From NCBI RefSeq assembly GCF_026011795.1, contig NZ_BRVS01000016.1, positions 1 through 36,455 on the forward strand: DNA of 36,455 nucleotides. The letters are read 5' to 3'. The stretch comes from Arthrobacter mangrovi (GTDB taxonomy: Bacteria; Actinomycetota; Actinomycetes; Actinomycetales; Micrococcaceae). The stretch's first letter is position 1, and each line of letters begins with the position of its first letter. Shown here one piece after another: positions 1-8,253 of the stretch. Below the pieces are notes generated by a model. That model saw only the letters and a program-made list of their open reading frames with translations, ran no database searches and was not told the origin of the DNA. A program made the position numbers and the translations under genes.

Positions 1-33
1 ATAAATGTAACGGGCGGCCGGGATGCCCGTCGG

Positions 34-312
34 TCAGAGGCTGCGGCGGCGGCGAATGTTACGGATGACCATGGCAGCCATCAGCAGGAAGGCGACGGGA
101 AACCCGACCCAGGCGATGCCCACGAAGCCGGGCCATGTTTCGGCGCCGAAGAGCGCTCCGACCAGGATAACGGCCAGGCTGACGATGCCGGCGGCAGAGA
201 TTACTGCGGCCAGCAGGATTACCGTGACGAGCAGCTTGCCGGCCTCGGAGCTGCGGCCGGGCGGGGGAACGGGGGCATGGCCGGACATGCCCATAACGCT
301 AACAGCGGACAT
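34..312 (-). CDS. small two-helix membrane protein, unknown function
   Basis: A 92-residue protein. After a Pro/Gly-rich N-terminal stretch of about 25 residues come two hydrophobic segments (about residues 27-54 and 62-84) and a basic tail (RNIRRRRSL). That pattern predicts two membrane spans with the C-terminus in the cytoplasm. I recognise no family. It lies divergent to the cold-shock gene. No convincing Shine-Dalgarno sequence precedes the ATG at 312; an in-frame ATG at 294 is an alternative start. Regular hydrophobic spacing and position support a real gene, but the function is unknown. Confidence 0.6.
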   Translation of the reverse strand: MSAVSVMGMSGHAPVPPPGRSSEAGKLLVTVILLAAVISAAGIVSLAVILVGALFGAETWPGFVGIAWVGFPVAFLLMAAMVIRNIRRRRSL

Positions 313-344
313 GATGCCGGCAAAGTCGCGGAAGGGGCAGCCGG

Positions 345-356
345 ACAGGCTAATCT
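345..356 (+). promoter_or_regulatory. putative -10 region for the cold-shock gene
   Basis: TAATCT at 351-356 fits the actinobacterial TANNNT -10 element. It would give a 5' leader of about 120 nt before the GTG at 484, and long leaders are typical of cold-shock mRNAs. The same 12-mer, ACAGGCTAATCT, recurs at 4248-4259 before the dtxR-type gene. No good -35 is visible. Confidence 0.3.
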
Positions 357-483
357 AGATACAGACTTCCCGTCCGCGACGGAGCCGGTGCAACAGCGCG
401 CCGGCGGCCGGAACCAGGACGGAACAGCAAGGCAGCACCGGGCGAGAAGCCGGTGCATCAAACCGTAGAACGAGGTAGCTCAA

Positions 484-867
484 GTGCCAATCGGCAAGGT
501 GAAGTGGTTCGACACTGAGAAGGGTTTCGGCTTCCTGGCCACAGACGAAGGCCAGGAAGTCTTCCTGCATGCCTCGGCTTTGCCCGCCGGGGTGAAAGAG
601 GTCAAGGCCGGAACCCGGATGGAGTTCGGCATCGCCGAAGGCCGGCGCGGCGCGCAGGCACTGTCCGTGCGGATCATCGACGCCAAACCGTCGGTTGCCA
701 AGGCCACGCGGAAGCCGGCCGAAGACATGGCGGTCATCACCGAGGACCTGATTAAGCTGCTGGATGCCATTTCCAACGGCCTCCGCAAGGGCCGGTATCC
801 GGAGAAGGCGCATGCGGCCAAGGTTGCCGCGGTGCTGCGCCGGGTCGCCGACGACCTGGACGCGTAG
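484..867 (+). CDS. cold-shock-domain protein with C-terminal extension
   Basis: A nucleic-acid-binding protein, 127 residues. Residues 1-65 form a cold-shock domain: GKVKWFDTEKGFGF carries the RNP1-like motif and VFLHASAL the RNP2-like motif. Classical CspA-type proteins stop near 67-70 residues. This one continues for about 60 more, with a basic linker and a predicted helical segment (about residues 78-127). The start is GTG at 484, because the protein then begins at the family-typical M-P-x-G-K-V-K-W-F; GAGG lies a few bases upstream. It is followed after 11 bp by the DUF3027 gene, probably in one transcript. Likely an RNA chaperone or regulator; the role of the extension is unknown. Confidence 0.9.
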   Translation: MPIGKVKWFDTEKGFGFLATDEGQEVFLHASALPAGVKEVKAGTRMEFGIAEGRRGAQALSVRIIDAKPSVAKATRKPAEDMAVITEDLIKLLDAISNGLRKGRYPEKAHAAKVAAVLRRVADDLDA

Positions 868-878
868 CCGCCGAGCCG

Positions 879-1562
879 ATGACCAATCCCGAACCGGAGA
901 CAGCGGCCGCGCCAGCCCCGAAACGGCGCGTCTACCAGCGTGCGCCGAAGCTTGACGCGGTGCTGGCGGAAGCCACCGAGCGAGCCCGCCAGGGCGTGCT
1001 GGAGATCGCCCCCGCCGAGCAGGTAGGGCGGCACGTCAGCGCCGTGGCCGAGGGCGAGCGGCTGGTGGTGCACCGCTTTGAAGCGCGGGTCCCCGGGTAC
1101 GGCGGATGGCAGTGGTTCGCCTCGGTGGCACGGGCGCCGCGGAGCAAGCACGTGACGGTATGCGAGGTAGGGCTGCTGCCGTCCGGCGAGTCACTGCTGG
1201 CGCCGGACTGGGTGCCGTGGGCAGAGCGAGTCCGCCCGGAGGAAGCGGCGGAGGCCCAGGAAGCCGAAGAAGCGGAAACCCAAGCGGAAGCAGCGGAAGG
1301 CGAAACGGCGGAGGCCGGCGCGGACGGCGAAACGTCCGGGACCTCCACCGAGGGCGCCGCCGGGAGCGCAGTACCCCCGGCAGAGGACGTTTCAGACGAA
1401 ACTTCGGACGCCGCCGTCGTTGGCGAAGAAGACCCGGAGGCGCCGGAAGACGGCTCCGGGGACGGCCCCGTGGTGCAGGAGCCCGGATCCGCAGCCGGGC
1501 AGCCCGATGGAGCGGCTGATGCCGCCGAGCCCGCCGACGAGGCGCCGGAGGCCAACGGATAG
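879..1562 (+). CDS. DUF3027 family protein with acidic tail
   Basis: A 227-residue protein. About residues 20-125 match the actinobacterial DUF3027 family: GYGGWQWFASVARAPRSKHVTV, then LLPSGESLLAPDWVPWAERVRP. From about residue 126 the protein is low-complexity and rich in Glu, Ala, Asp and Gly, strongly acidic and probably disordered. Function is unknown. It starts 11 bp after the cold-shock gene and is probably co-transcribed; this adjacency is common in Arthrobacter-like genomes as far as I know. The acidic tail beside a nucleic-acid-binding partner could mediate protein contacts, which is only inference. Confidence 0.85.
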   Translation: MTNPEPETAAAPAPKRRVYQRAPKLDAVLAEATERARQGVLEIAPAEQVGRHVSAVAEGERLVVHRFEARVPGYGGWQWFASVARAPRSKHVTVCEVGLLPSGESLLAPDWVPWAERVRPEEAAEAQEAEEAETQAEAAEGETAEAGADGETSGTSTEGAAGSAVPPAEDVSDETSDAAVVGEEDPEAPEDGSGDGPVVQEPGSAAGQPDGAADAAEPADEAPEANG

Positions 1563-1604
1563 CCACCTGGCCGTCCGCGATGAGTCCTGCAGGAGGAGGG
1601 GAAA

Positions 1605-2900
1605 GTGAGCTCGATGTTCCGATCCCTGCAGTTCTTCAACTACCGGATCTGGTTTATCGGCGCCATCGTGTCCAACATCGGCACGTGGATGCAGCGGACG
1701 GCCCAGGACTGGCTGGTCTATGACATCCTGACCGAGCGCGACGCCGCCGCGATGGGTATCGTGATGGCGCTGCAGTTGGGGCCGCAGCTGCTTATGGCGC
1801 CGTGGTCCGGGCTGATCGCGGACCGGTTCGACCGGCGGAAGATCCTGATGGCCACCCAGCTGAGCATGGCGCTGCTGGGGTTGGGGCTGGGGCTGATGGT
1901 CATCGCCCAGGTGGCCGAACTCTGGCACGTCTACGCGTTCGCCCTGGCCCTTGGCATCGTCTCGTCGGTGGACGCCCCCGCGCGGCAGACCTTCGTCTCC
2001 GAACTGGTGCGCGACGACTTCCTGCCCAACGCCGTGGCGCTGAACAGCACCTCCTTCAACCTGGCCCGGATGGTGGGTCCGGCGGTGGCCGGTGTCCTGA
2101 CCGTGGCCGTTGGGCCGGGTTGGGTGTTCCTGGTCAATGCGGCGACTTTCGCCGCGCTCATCGCAGCGCTGCTGGCCATCCGCGATTCCGAGCTGAGGGT
2201 GCTGCCGAGGGCCCCGAAGGGCAAGGGCAAGATCCGCGAAGGCTTCCGCTACGTGCGCCACCGGCCGGATCTGATGGTGGTGATGTGGGCGATCTTCATT
2301 ATCGGCACGTTCGGCCTGAACTTCGCGATCTATATCGCGGGGATGGCGCGGACCGAGTTCGGCGGCCATGCCGGCGATTTCGGCCTGCTGTCCTCGGTGA
2401 TGGCCGTCGGGTCCGTGGCAGGCGCCCTGCTCTCGGCCCGGCGCGAGCGGCCGCGGCTGCGCTACGTTTTCGGCGCCTCGGCGCTCTTCGCGGTCACCTG
2501 CACCGCGGCGGCGCTGATGCCCAATGCCTGGCTCTTCGGCGCCACCCTGGTACTGGTCGGTGTCTCGTCGCTGACCATCATGACCAGCGCCAACGCGTAC
2601 GTGCAGACGACGACCGATCCCGTGATGCGGGGCCGCGTGATGGCGCTGTACATGGCCATCTTCATGGGCGGGACGCCGCTGGGGGCGCCGTTCGTCGGTT
2701 TCATCTCCAACCTGTTCGGGCCCCGGTGGGGACTCGGCGTCGCCGCGATCTCCGGCGTCGTCGCGGCCTCGATCGGGCTGATCTGGGCCTGGCGGGCGCG
2801 GCGGCTGCGCTTCGAGTACGACAGGGCGGCCGGGCGCGGGCTGCGCATCGTGTACCTGCCCCAGCGCAGCGGTTCGCAGAACAGTCCCTTAAACGGCTGA
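1605..2900 (+). CDS. MFS transporter (MFS_3, exporter type)
   Basis: A 431-residue inner-membrane permease with about 12 hydrophobic segments. The N-terminus (FRSLQFFNYRIWFIGAIVSNIGTWMQRTAQDWLV) and the loop-2 motif GLIADRFDRRKIL are typical of the MFS_3 / enterobactin-exporter-like group. Substrate is unknown; drug or siderophore efflux is the usual guess. The GTG start at 1605 is chosen because a strong ribosome-binding site (GGAGGAGGGGAAA) sits directly upstream. It is convergent with serC, from which a symmetrical hairpin separates it. Confidence 0.92.
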   Translation: MSSMFRSLQFFNYRIWFIGAIVSNIGTWMQRTAQDWLVYDILTERDAAAMGIVMALQLGPQLLMAPWSGLIADRFDRRKILMATQLSMALLGLGLGLMVIAQVAELWHVYAFALALGIVSSVDAPARQTFVSELVRDDFLPNAVALNSTSFNLARMVGPAVAGVLTVAVGPGWVFLVNAATFAALIAALLAIRDSELRVLPRAPKGKGKIREGFRYVRHRPDLMVVMWAIFIIGTFGLNFAIYIAGMARTEFGGHAGDFGLLSSVMAVGSVAGALLSARRERPRLRYVFGASALFAVTCTAAALMPNAWLFGATLVLVGVSSLTIMTSANAYVQTTTDPVMRGRVMALYMAIFMGGTPLGAPFVGFISNLFGPRWGLGVAAISGVVAASIGLIWAWRARRLRFEYDRAAGRGLRIVYLPQRSGSQNSPLNG

Positions 2901-2932
2901 AGCGCCCCACAGTTGCGGGAGCGCTCCAGCCG
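2894..2932. terminator. bidirectional hairpin between MFS gene and serC
   Basis: CGGCTG (2894-2899) pairs with CAGCCG (2927-2932), AGCGC (2901-2905) with GCGCT (2921-2925), and CCC with GGG, broken by one mismatch and one bulge. It overlaps the MFS stop codon and lies between convergent genes. There is no clear U-tract. Confidence 0.5.
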
Positions 2933-2947
2933 CCGATGCGGTCCGTG

Positions 2948-4252
<1,305 letters not shown>

Positions 4253-4253
4253 C

Positions 4254-4259
4254 TAATCT
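4254..4259 (+). promoter_or_regulatory. putative -10 element for the DtxR-type gene
   Basis: TAATCT lies about 80 nt before the GTG start at 4337, inside the identical 12-mer also found before the cold-shock gene. No good -35 is seen. Weak evidence alone. Confidence 0.3.
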
Positions 4260-4336
4260 GGACTCTGGGACAACGACGCCGGTGCGTCGGTTTGAGAAGC
4301 GGATTCCCGCCATCTGCGCCGAGGAGCAAGAAATAA

Positions 4337-5032
4337 GTGACTGATCTCATCGACACCACCGAGATGTATCTGCGGACGATTCTCGAGCTGGAAGAGGAGA
4401 ACATCGTTGCCCTTCGGGCACGCATCGCCGAGCGGCTGCGCCACTCCGGCCCCACCGTTTCGCAGACTATCGGGCGGATGGAGCGGGACGGCCTCGTGGT
4501 GGTTTCGGACGACCGCCACCTGGAACTGACCGAGCACGGGCGCAGGCGCGCGGTAGAGGTCATGCGGAAGCACCGGCTGGCCGAGCGGCTCCTCGCCGAC
4601 GTGATCGGGCTGGAATGGGCCTACGTCCACGACGAAGCGTGCCGCTGGGAACACGTAATGAGCGAGCGGGTGGAACAGCGTCTCTACGAGCTGCTGGGCA
4701 GGCCCAAGGAATCGCCCTACGGCAACCCGATTCCCGGACTCGAAGCCCTCGGCGGGGAGCCCGCCGCCGAATTCGCGACCGGGACAGTGAACCTGACCGA
4801 GGTCATGCGCGGCTACTCGGCGGAGCAGCGGGTGGTCATCGTCCGGCTGGCCGAACCGATCCAGGTGGACCCGGAACTGCTGGTGCAACTGGAGGAGGGC
4901 GGCCTCAAACCGGGTGCCGAGCTGCAGCTGGCCACGGCCGGCGAGTACATTTCGGTCCGTGTGCCCGGCATCGATGGAGCCCTTGAGCTTCCGCCCGAAG
5001 TCGCGGCCCACATCTTTGTCGCCCTGGGCTAG
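4337..5032 (+). CDS. dtxR: DtxR/IdeR-type metal-dependent repressor
   Basis: Iron- or manganese-sensing transcriptional repressor, 231 residues, the length of DtxR/IdeR. An N-terminal winged helix (IAERLRHSGPTVSQTIGRME) is followed by the dimer/metal domain, then a C-terminal SH3-like domain (about 150-231). Every metal ligand known from DtxR falls at the same residue number here: M10, C102, E105 and H106 for the primary site, H79, E83 and H98 for the ancillary site. C102, rather than the Asp/Glu pattern of MntR, argues for an iron sensor. GTG start at 4337 with GAGGAGCAAG just upstream. The gene is alone on its transcript; the next gene has its own riboswitch promoter. Targets cannot be told from this window. 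Confidence 0.95.
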   Translation: MTDLIDTTEMYLRTILELEEENIVALRARIAERLRHSGPTVSQTIGRMERDGLVVVSDDRHLELTEHGRRRAVEVMRKHRLAERLLADVIGLEWAYVHDEACRWEHVMSERVEQRLYELLGRPKESPYGNPIPGLEALGGEPAAEFATGTVNLTEVMRGYSAEQRVVIVRLAEPIQVDPELLVQLEEGGLKPGAELQLATAGEYISVRVPGIDGALELPPEVAAHIFVALG

Positions 5033-5058
5033 GAAGGTCTCCGTCCTGACCACACCGC

Positions 5059-5096
5059 ATAAATCCGTTATCCACAGAGTTGGATAACGGATTTAT
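5059..5096. terminator. perfect 16-bp inverted repeat, terminator or operator
   Basis: ATAAATCCGTTATCCA (5059-5074) and TGGATAACGGATTTAT (5081-5096) are perfect reverse complements around a 6-nt loop. The right arm ends in TTTAT, so it could terminate the dtxR-type transcript. However, it also overlaps the presumed -35 region of the following riboswitch promoter and contains a perfect DnaA-box sequence, TTATCCACA (5068-5076). Terminator and operator are both possible. Confidence 0.5.
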
Positions 5097-5122
5097 CACT
5101 TGCGACGGTCTGGCCCTATAGT
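5093..5122 (+). promoter_or_regulatory. putative promoter of riboswitch 1
   Basis: TATAGT at 5117-5122 is a good -10. A weak -35 (TTATCA, 5093-5098) lies 18 bp upstream. Transcription would start near 5130, just before the riboswitch. Confidence 0.45.
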
Positions 5123-5129
5123 TGGTGCT

Positions 5130-5353
5130 TGGCGCCGATGCATTGGCGTTACCTGATCCGCAGCCGAACCCTGTCGGCGGATCAGCGTTTCGATCCGACA
5201 GGGGCGGAGGACCCATCCAACCGGCAGCACCGTTCAGCTGCCTTGGGGTGAAGCCTCGCTCGAGTTCGGCACCAGCTGCGTTCGTCCGCTGATGCCGCAT
5301 GCCCGGCGGGGCCGAGTTTCTTCTACTCGAACCCGACAGCTAACTTCGCAGGC
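5130..5353 (+). ncRNA. ydaO-type cyclic di-AMP riboswitch (copy 1)
   Basis: Conserved blocks of the ydaO/yuaA aptamer appear in order: CAGGGGCGGAGGACCCATCC (5199-5218), TTGGGGTGAAGCC (5243-5255) and CGAACCCGACAGCTAAC followed by TTCGCAGGC (about 5328-5353). The known ligand of the class is c-di-AMP, and binding usually turns expression off. In actinobacteria the class commonly precedes cell-wall hydrolase genes, as here. The 3' end of the aptamer lies only a few bases before the ribosome-binding site AGGAGAGG of the M23 gene, so control of translation is plausible. The 5' edge is approximate. Confidence 0.9.
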
Positions 5354-5373
5354 TTCCAGGAGAGGGAAGACTG

Positions 5374-6156
5374 TTGTCAGAACTAAGAGCAACGGGACGG
5401 CGCCGTTCAGCCGCTCCCGCCGCGGCCCGGCGGCCACGCACCGCAGCCACCGGCCGCCGCCGCGCGGAGGTTGCAGCATCATCGAAGCCGTCGTTCCGGG
5501 GCACGGGCCACAAGGCGGCCGTTACCGCCGCTGCCTCGGGCCTGGCGCTGACTATCCTGCTGCCGACGACGGCCGGAACGGCCGCCTCCGGCACGGACCT
5601 GCCGGCGGCTGCAGGAGCGGTAGCGGTTTCCGGACAGCCGGTCACTGCAGCCGCAGGGGTCGAGCTCCAGTTCCAGCGGACCGGCCTGAGCAGCACGTTC
5701 GACCCGGACACGAAACTCGAGCAGGTCATGGTGGCTGCCGGGGAGGATGCCAAGCCGATCGGCAGCGAGGGGACTCTGTCCCAGCCGATGGACAGCATGA
5801 AGATGACCTCGCCGTTCGGCTTCCGGGTCAACCCGGTTACCGGCTATGCCGGGGAAATGCACACCGGCCAGGACTACGGGGCAGCGTGCGGTAGCCCGGT
5901 CTACTCTGCGGCCGGAGGTACCGTGACCGAAGCCGGCTGGGCAGGCGGCTACGGAAACCGCGTCGTCGTGGACCACGGCAACGGCCTGAAGACGACCTAC
6001 AACCACCTGACCAGCATCAGTGCGAAGATCGGCGACAAGGTTACCCGCGGCGACCTCCTCGCCCAGAGCGGCACGACCGGCAATTCCACCGGCTGCCACC
6101 TCCATTTCGAAGTAGTCGTGAATGGGGACATGGTGGATCCGAAGGGCTGGCTCTAA
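5374..6156 (+). CDS. exported M23 family metallopeptidase
   Basis: Predicted secreted peptidoglycan endopeptidase, 260 residues. A long Arg/Ala-rich N-terminus (1-45) precedes a hydrophobic export segment (about 47-70). A linker of about 70 residues leads to the LytM/M23 domain (about 140-260), with zinc ligands in HTGQD (H163, D167) and the HLHFE motif (H242, H244). The TTG start at 5374 is supported by AGGAGAGGG 8-10 bases upstream and by the aptamer ending just before it. Regulation is by the upstream c-di-AMP riboswitch. The N-terminal third resembles that of the NlpC/P60 protein downstream, including an x-L-x-F-x-R-x-x-(L/I)-S-S-T block. Confidence 0.93.
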   Translation: MSELRATGRRRSAAPAAARRPRTAATGRRRAEVAASSKPSFRGTGHKAAVTAAASGLALTILLPTTAGTAASGTDLPAAAGAVAVSGQPVTAAAGVELQFQRTGLSSTFDPDTKLEQVMVAAGEDAKPIGSEGTLSQPMDSMKMTSPFGFRVNPVTGYAGEMHTGQDYGAACGSPVYSAAGGTVTEAGWAGGYGNRVVVDHGNGLKTTYNHLTSISAKIGDKVTRGDLLAQSGTTGNSTGCHLHFEVVVNGDMVDPKGWL

Positions 6157-6181
6157 CCTTTTCCTCGCCTGGCCATGAAAT

Positions 6182-6231
6182 GGCCGCAGCGGTATACGGC
6201 GAAAACACCGCCGCCGCTGCATTGGCCTTTT
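6182..6231 (+). terminator. terminator after the M23 gene
   Basis: GGCCGCAGCGG (6182-6192) pairs with CCGCTGC (6214-6220) and, across an ATT bulge, GGCC (6224-6227). An inner stem CGGCG/CGCCG (6197-6201/6209-6213) adds to it, and TTTT follows at 6228-6231. Confidence 0.5.
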
Positions 6232-6406
6232 GTCCGAAATGCCAAGTCTGCTCCGTTGTTATTCCGCAATGATTCCGGCGTGCGGAGAGTGCTGTGTCCG
6301 AATTCACTTCCAGCCGGTTTTGCCTGTCTTTGCCCGAGTACTGGTGAATCGTTCCGGCCTGCGATGCTTAGGTCGTAATCGTTCCGTCGCCGCGCTGTGA
6401 TCTGAA

Positions 6407-6434
6407 TGTGACTTATGCCCCGTGATCGTATATT
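6407..6434 (+). promoter_or_regulatory. putative promoter of riboswitch 2
   Basis: TATATT (6429-6434) is a strong -10, with TGTGAC (6407-6412) as a possible -35 at 16-bp spacing. It would start transcription near 6441, at the 5' end of the second aptamer. Confidence 0.5.
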
Positions 6435-6440
6435 CTCTAA

Positions 6441-6667
6441 CTCGTGCCAAATCGCAGACATGATTTGGCTCCTCCGGATGGATTGCCGAGCTCTGCCACC
6501 GACCGGGGTCCGTTCGCACAAAAAATTCGCATGGCAGGGGCGGGGGAACCACTTTACGGGTTTCGCGTAGAAACCCTTGGGGTTAAGTCTTGGGACATTT
6601 CGGATAAATACCGGAATTCCCATGGCCGGATGACTCCCATCCGAACCCGACAGCTCACCTCGCAGGC
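6441..6667 (+). ncRNA. ydaO-type cyclic di-AMP riboswitch (copy 2)
   Basis: A second aptamer with the same conserved blocks: CAGGGGCGGGGGAACCA (6536-6552), CCTTGGGGTTAAGTC (6574-6588) and CCGAACCCGACAGCTCACC followed by TCGCAGGC (about 6641-6667). It fills the otherwise gene-free leader of the NlpC/P60 gene and ends a few bases before the ribosome-binding site GGAGAGG. An open frame read through this region from 6444 is therefore leader RNA rather than protein. The 5' edge is approximate. Confidence 0.9.
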
Positions 6668-6686
6668 ATGGGGAGAGGTATTGATC

Positions 6687-7475
6687 GTGTCTAAGAACAC
6701 TTCTGTCACGGGTCGCCATCGTGCCGTCCCCGTGCGTACCAGCCCGTTGGAGACGATCTCCAAGGCTGTTTCCTCCAACGCCGGTTCCGTGGGCCGCCAG
6801 GCCGCAGTCATCGCCGCCGCGTCCGGCCTGGTCCTGACCGTTGGCGTTCCGGCCCAGGCAACCGCCATCCAGCGCGACGCCTCCGTCCAGGCGGCCGCCT
6901 CCGCTCCGTCCCGCATCCAGGTCGAGGCCGTCCAGGCTTCCAGCACTGCCGACCTCGAATTCGACCGCCCGAGCATCAGCTCCACTCCGGCACCGGTGGA
7001 AGAGCCGGAACCGGTCGTTGAAGCCGTCGCCGAAGAAGTCGCCCCCGCCGAAGAAGCGCCGGCCGCGGAGGCACCCGCCGCAGAAGCTCCGGCCGCCTCG
7101 GCCCCCAAGGAAGAAGAGAAGGCCGCCAAGGCCGATGTGGCCGCAAGCGGCATCGGTGCCGCACTGGTCGCCTCCGCCTACAGCCAGATCGGCGTTTCCC
7201 AGGACTGCACCGCACTGGTCGAGAACGCCCTGCGCTCCGCAGGCATCTCCGTCGGCGACCTCGCCCCCGCCCAGTTCTTCGCCTACGGCACCCAGGTTTC
7301 CACGCCCCAGCCGGGCGACATGATCTACTACGACGACGCCGGAGCCGGCGTTCCCCACATCGCCATCTACGTGGGCAACGGCCAGGCCATCCACGGCGGC
7401 TGGACCGGATACACCACCACCCTGGCCGACGCCTACATCGGCTCCGGTCCGGTCTTCATCCGCCCCAGCGCCTAA
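6687..7475 (+). CDS. exported NlpC/P60 family peptidoglycan hydrolase
   Basis: Predicted secreted cell-wall endopeptidase, 262 residues. A basic N-terminus and hydrophobic export segment (about 37-60, ending near AQA-T) are followed by a Glu/Ala/Pro-rich spacer (about 100-150) that may cross the wall. The C40 domain (about 155-262) has catalytic C174 (SQDCTALV), H224 (PHIAIYVG) and H236. The start is GTG at 6687, because GGAGAGG ends 8 bases upstream and the riboswitch occupies everything before it. The open frame extends upstream to 6444 without a stop, but that part is aptamer. Controlled by the c-di-AMP riboswitch. Confidence 0.93.
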   Translation: MSKNTSVTGRHRAVPVRTSPLETISKAVSSNAGSVGRQAAVIAAASGLVLTVGVPAQATAIQRDASVQAAASAPSRIQVEAVQASSTADLEFDRPSISSTPAPVEEPEPVVEAVAEEVAPAEEAPAAEAPAAEAPAASAPKEEEKAAKADVAASGIGAALVASAYSQIGVSQDCTALVENALRSAGISVGDLAPAQFFAYGTQVSTPQPGDMIYYDDAGAGVPHIAIYVGNGQAIHGGWTGYTTTLADAYIGSGPVFIRPSA

Positions 7476-7530
7476 GCTCTTCACCCTACGCCGGCCGGTT
7501 GGCCCAGCAGTCCGTCCGACGGAGGCGTCC

Positions 7531-7565
7531 ACGGAACGCCGCACCGCAATGGTGCGGCGTTCCGT
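7531..7565 (+). terminator. terminator after the NlpC/P60 gene
   Basis: A perfect 15-bp GC-rich stem, ACGGAACGCCGCACC / GGTGCGGCGTTCCGT, closes a GCAAT loop and is followed by CGTT. Confidence 0.8.
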
Positions 7566-7752
7566 CGTTAACCGGTGGGGACAAAAGGTTTAAGCAGCCG
7601 TCCGCGGGAAGCGCCGCCGGTCCGGCGGCCAAAAGAATTAGCGCAGCGCCGCGAATTGCGCTTACTCTAACTCTTGTCGGTGACGAATCATCATGGCCGG
7701 GCACAGCAGTGATCCCGCTGACCGGACGTGGTCGGATGAACAGGAATGTGCG

Positions 7753-8253
7753 ATGCGCACACTCGTTCTGAACGCTGGATATGAGCCGCTGGCGGTAGTG
7801 ACCTTCCGCCGGGCGCTGCTCCTTGTGCTCACCGGCAAGGCGAGCGTCATCGCCGAGGACGGGGACCCGGTGGTCGGCCCGAACCACATACTGGGGCGTC
7901 CCTCCGTGATCCTGCTCAACCGCTACATCAAGATCCCCTACCGGCAGGACACCACGGTCACCCGCCGCGGCGTCCTGCGCCGGGACGGCTACCTTTGCGC
8001 CTACTGCGGCAAGACCGCCAACACCGTAGACCATGTCAAGCCGCGTTCACGCGGCGGGGAGGACAGCTGGGAGAACCTGGTGGCCTGCTGCCTGCGATGC
8101 AATAACGCCAAGGGGGACCGCACCCTGAACCAGCTGGGCTGGCACCTGCGGATTGTTCCGCGCGCCCCGCACGGCACGCATTGGCGGATCCGCGAACTCG
8201 ACCGGCCCGCCCCGGCCTGGAGCGAGTTCCTGGACCGCAACCCGGCGGCCTGA
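7753..8253 (+). CDS. HNH endonuclease family protein
   Basis: A 166-residue protein of the actinobacterial HNH family that begins MRTLVLNAGYEPL. The nuclease core is in residues 80-130. It has zinc cysteines CAYC (C82, C85) and CLRC (C113, C116), the DH pair (D93-H94) before the KPRSRGG segment, and the N of ENLV. These proteins occur as stand-alone chromosomal genes; their physiological DNA substrate is generally not known. I chose the ATG at 7753 over the upstream in-frame ATG at 7693, because the family starts here and AGGA sits 7 bases upstream. The stop overlaps the mobA start by one base (TGATG). Confidence 0.92.
   Translation: MRTLVLNAGYEPLAVVTFRRALLLVLTGKASVIAEDGDPVVGPNHILGRPSVILLNRYIKIPYRQDTTVTRRGVLRRDGYLCAYCGKTANTVDHVKPRSRGGEDSWENLVACCLRCNNAKGDRTLNQLGWHLRIVPRAPHGTHWRIRELDRPAPAWSEFLDRNPAA

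Noticed and set aside
5059-5096. Replication origin because of the DnaA-box 9-mer
   Set aside because: A single box without a cluster, and no dnaA, dnaN or recF nearby.
6444-6686. N-terminal extension of the NlpC/P60 protein from an ATG at 6444
   Set aside because: This stretch is the riboswitch aptamer, and the good ribosome-binding site lies before GTG 6687.
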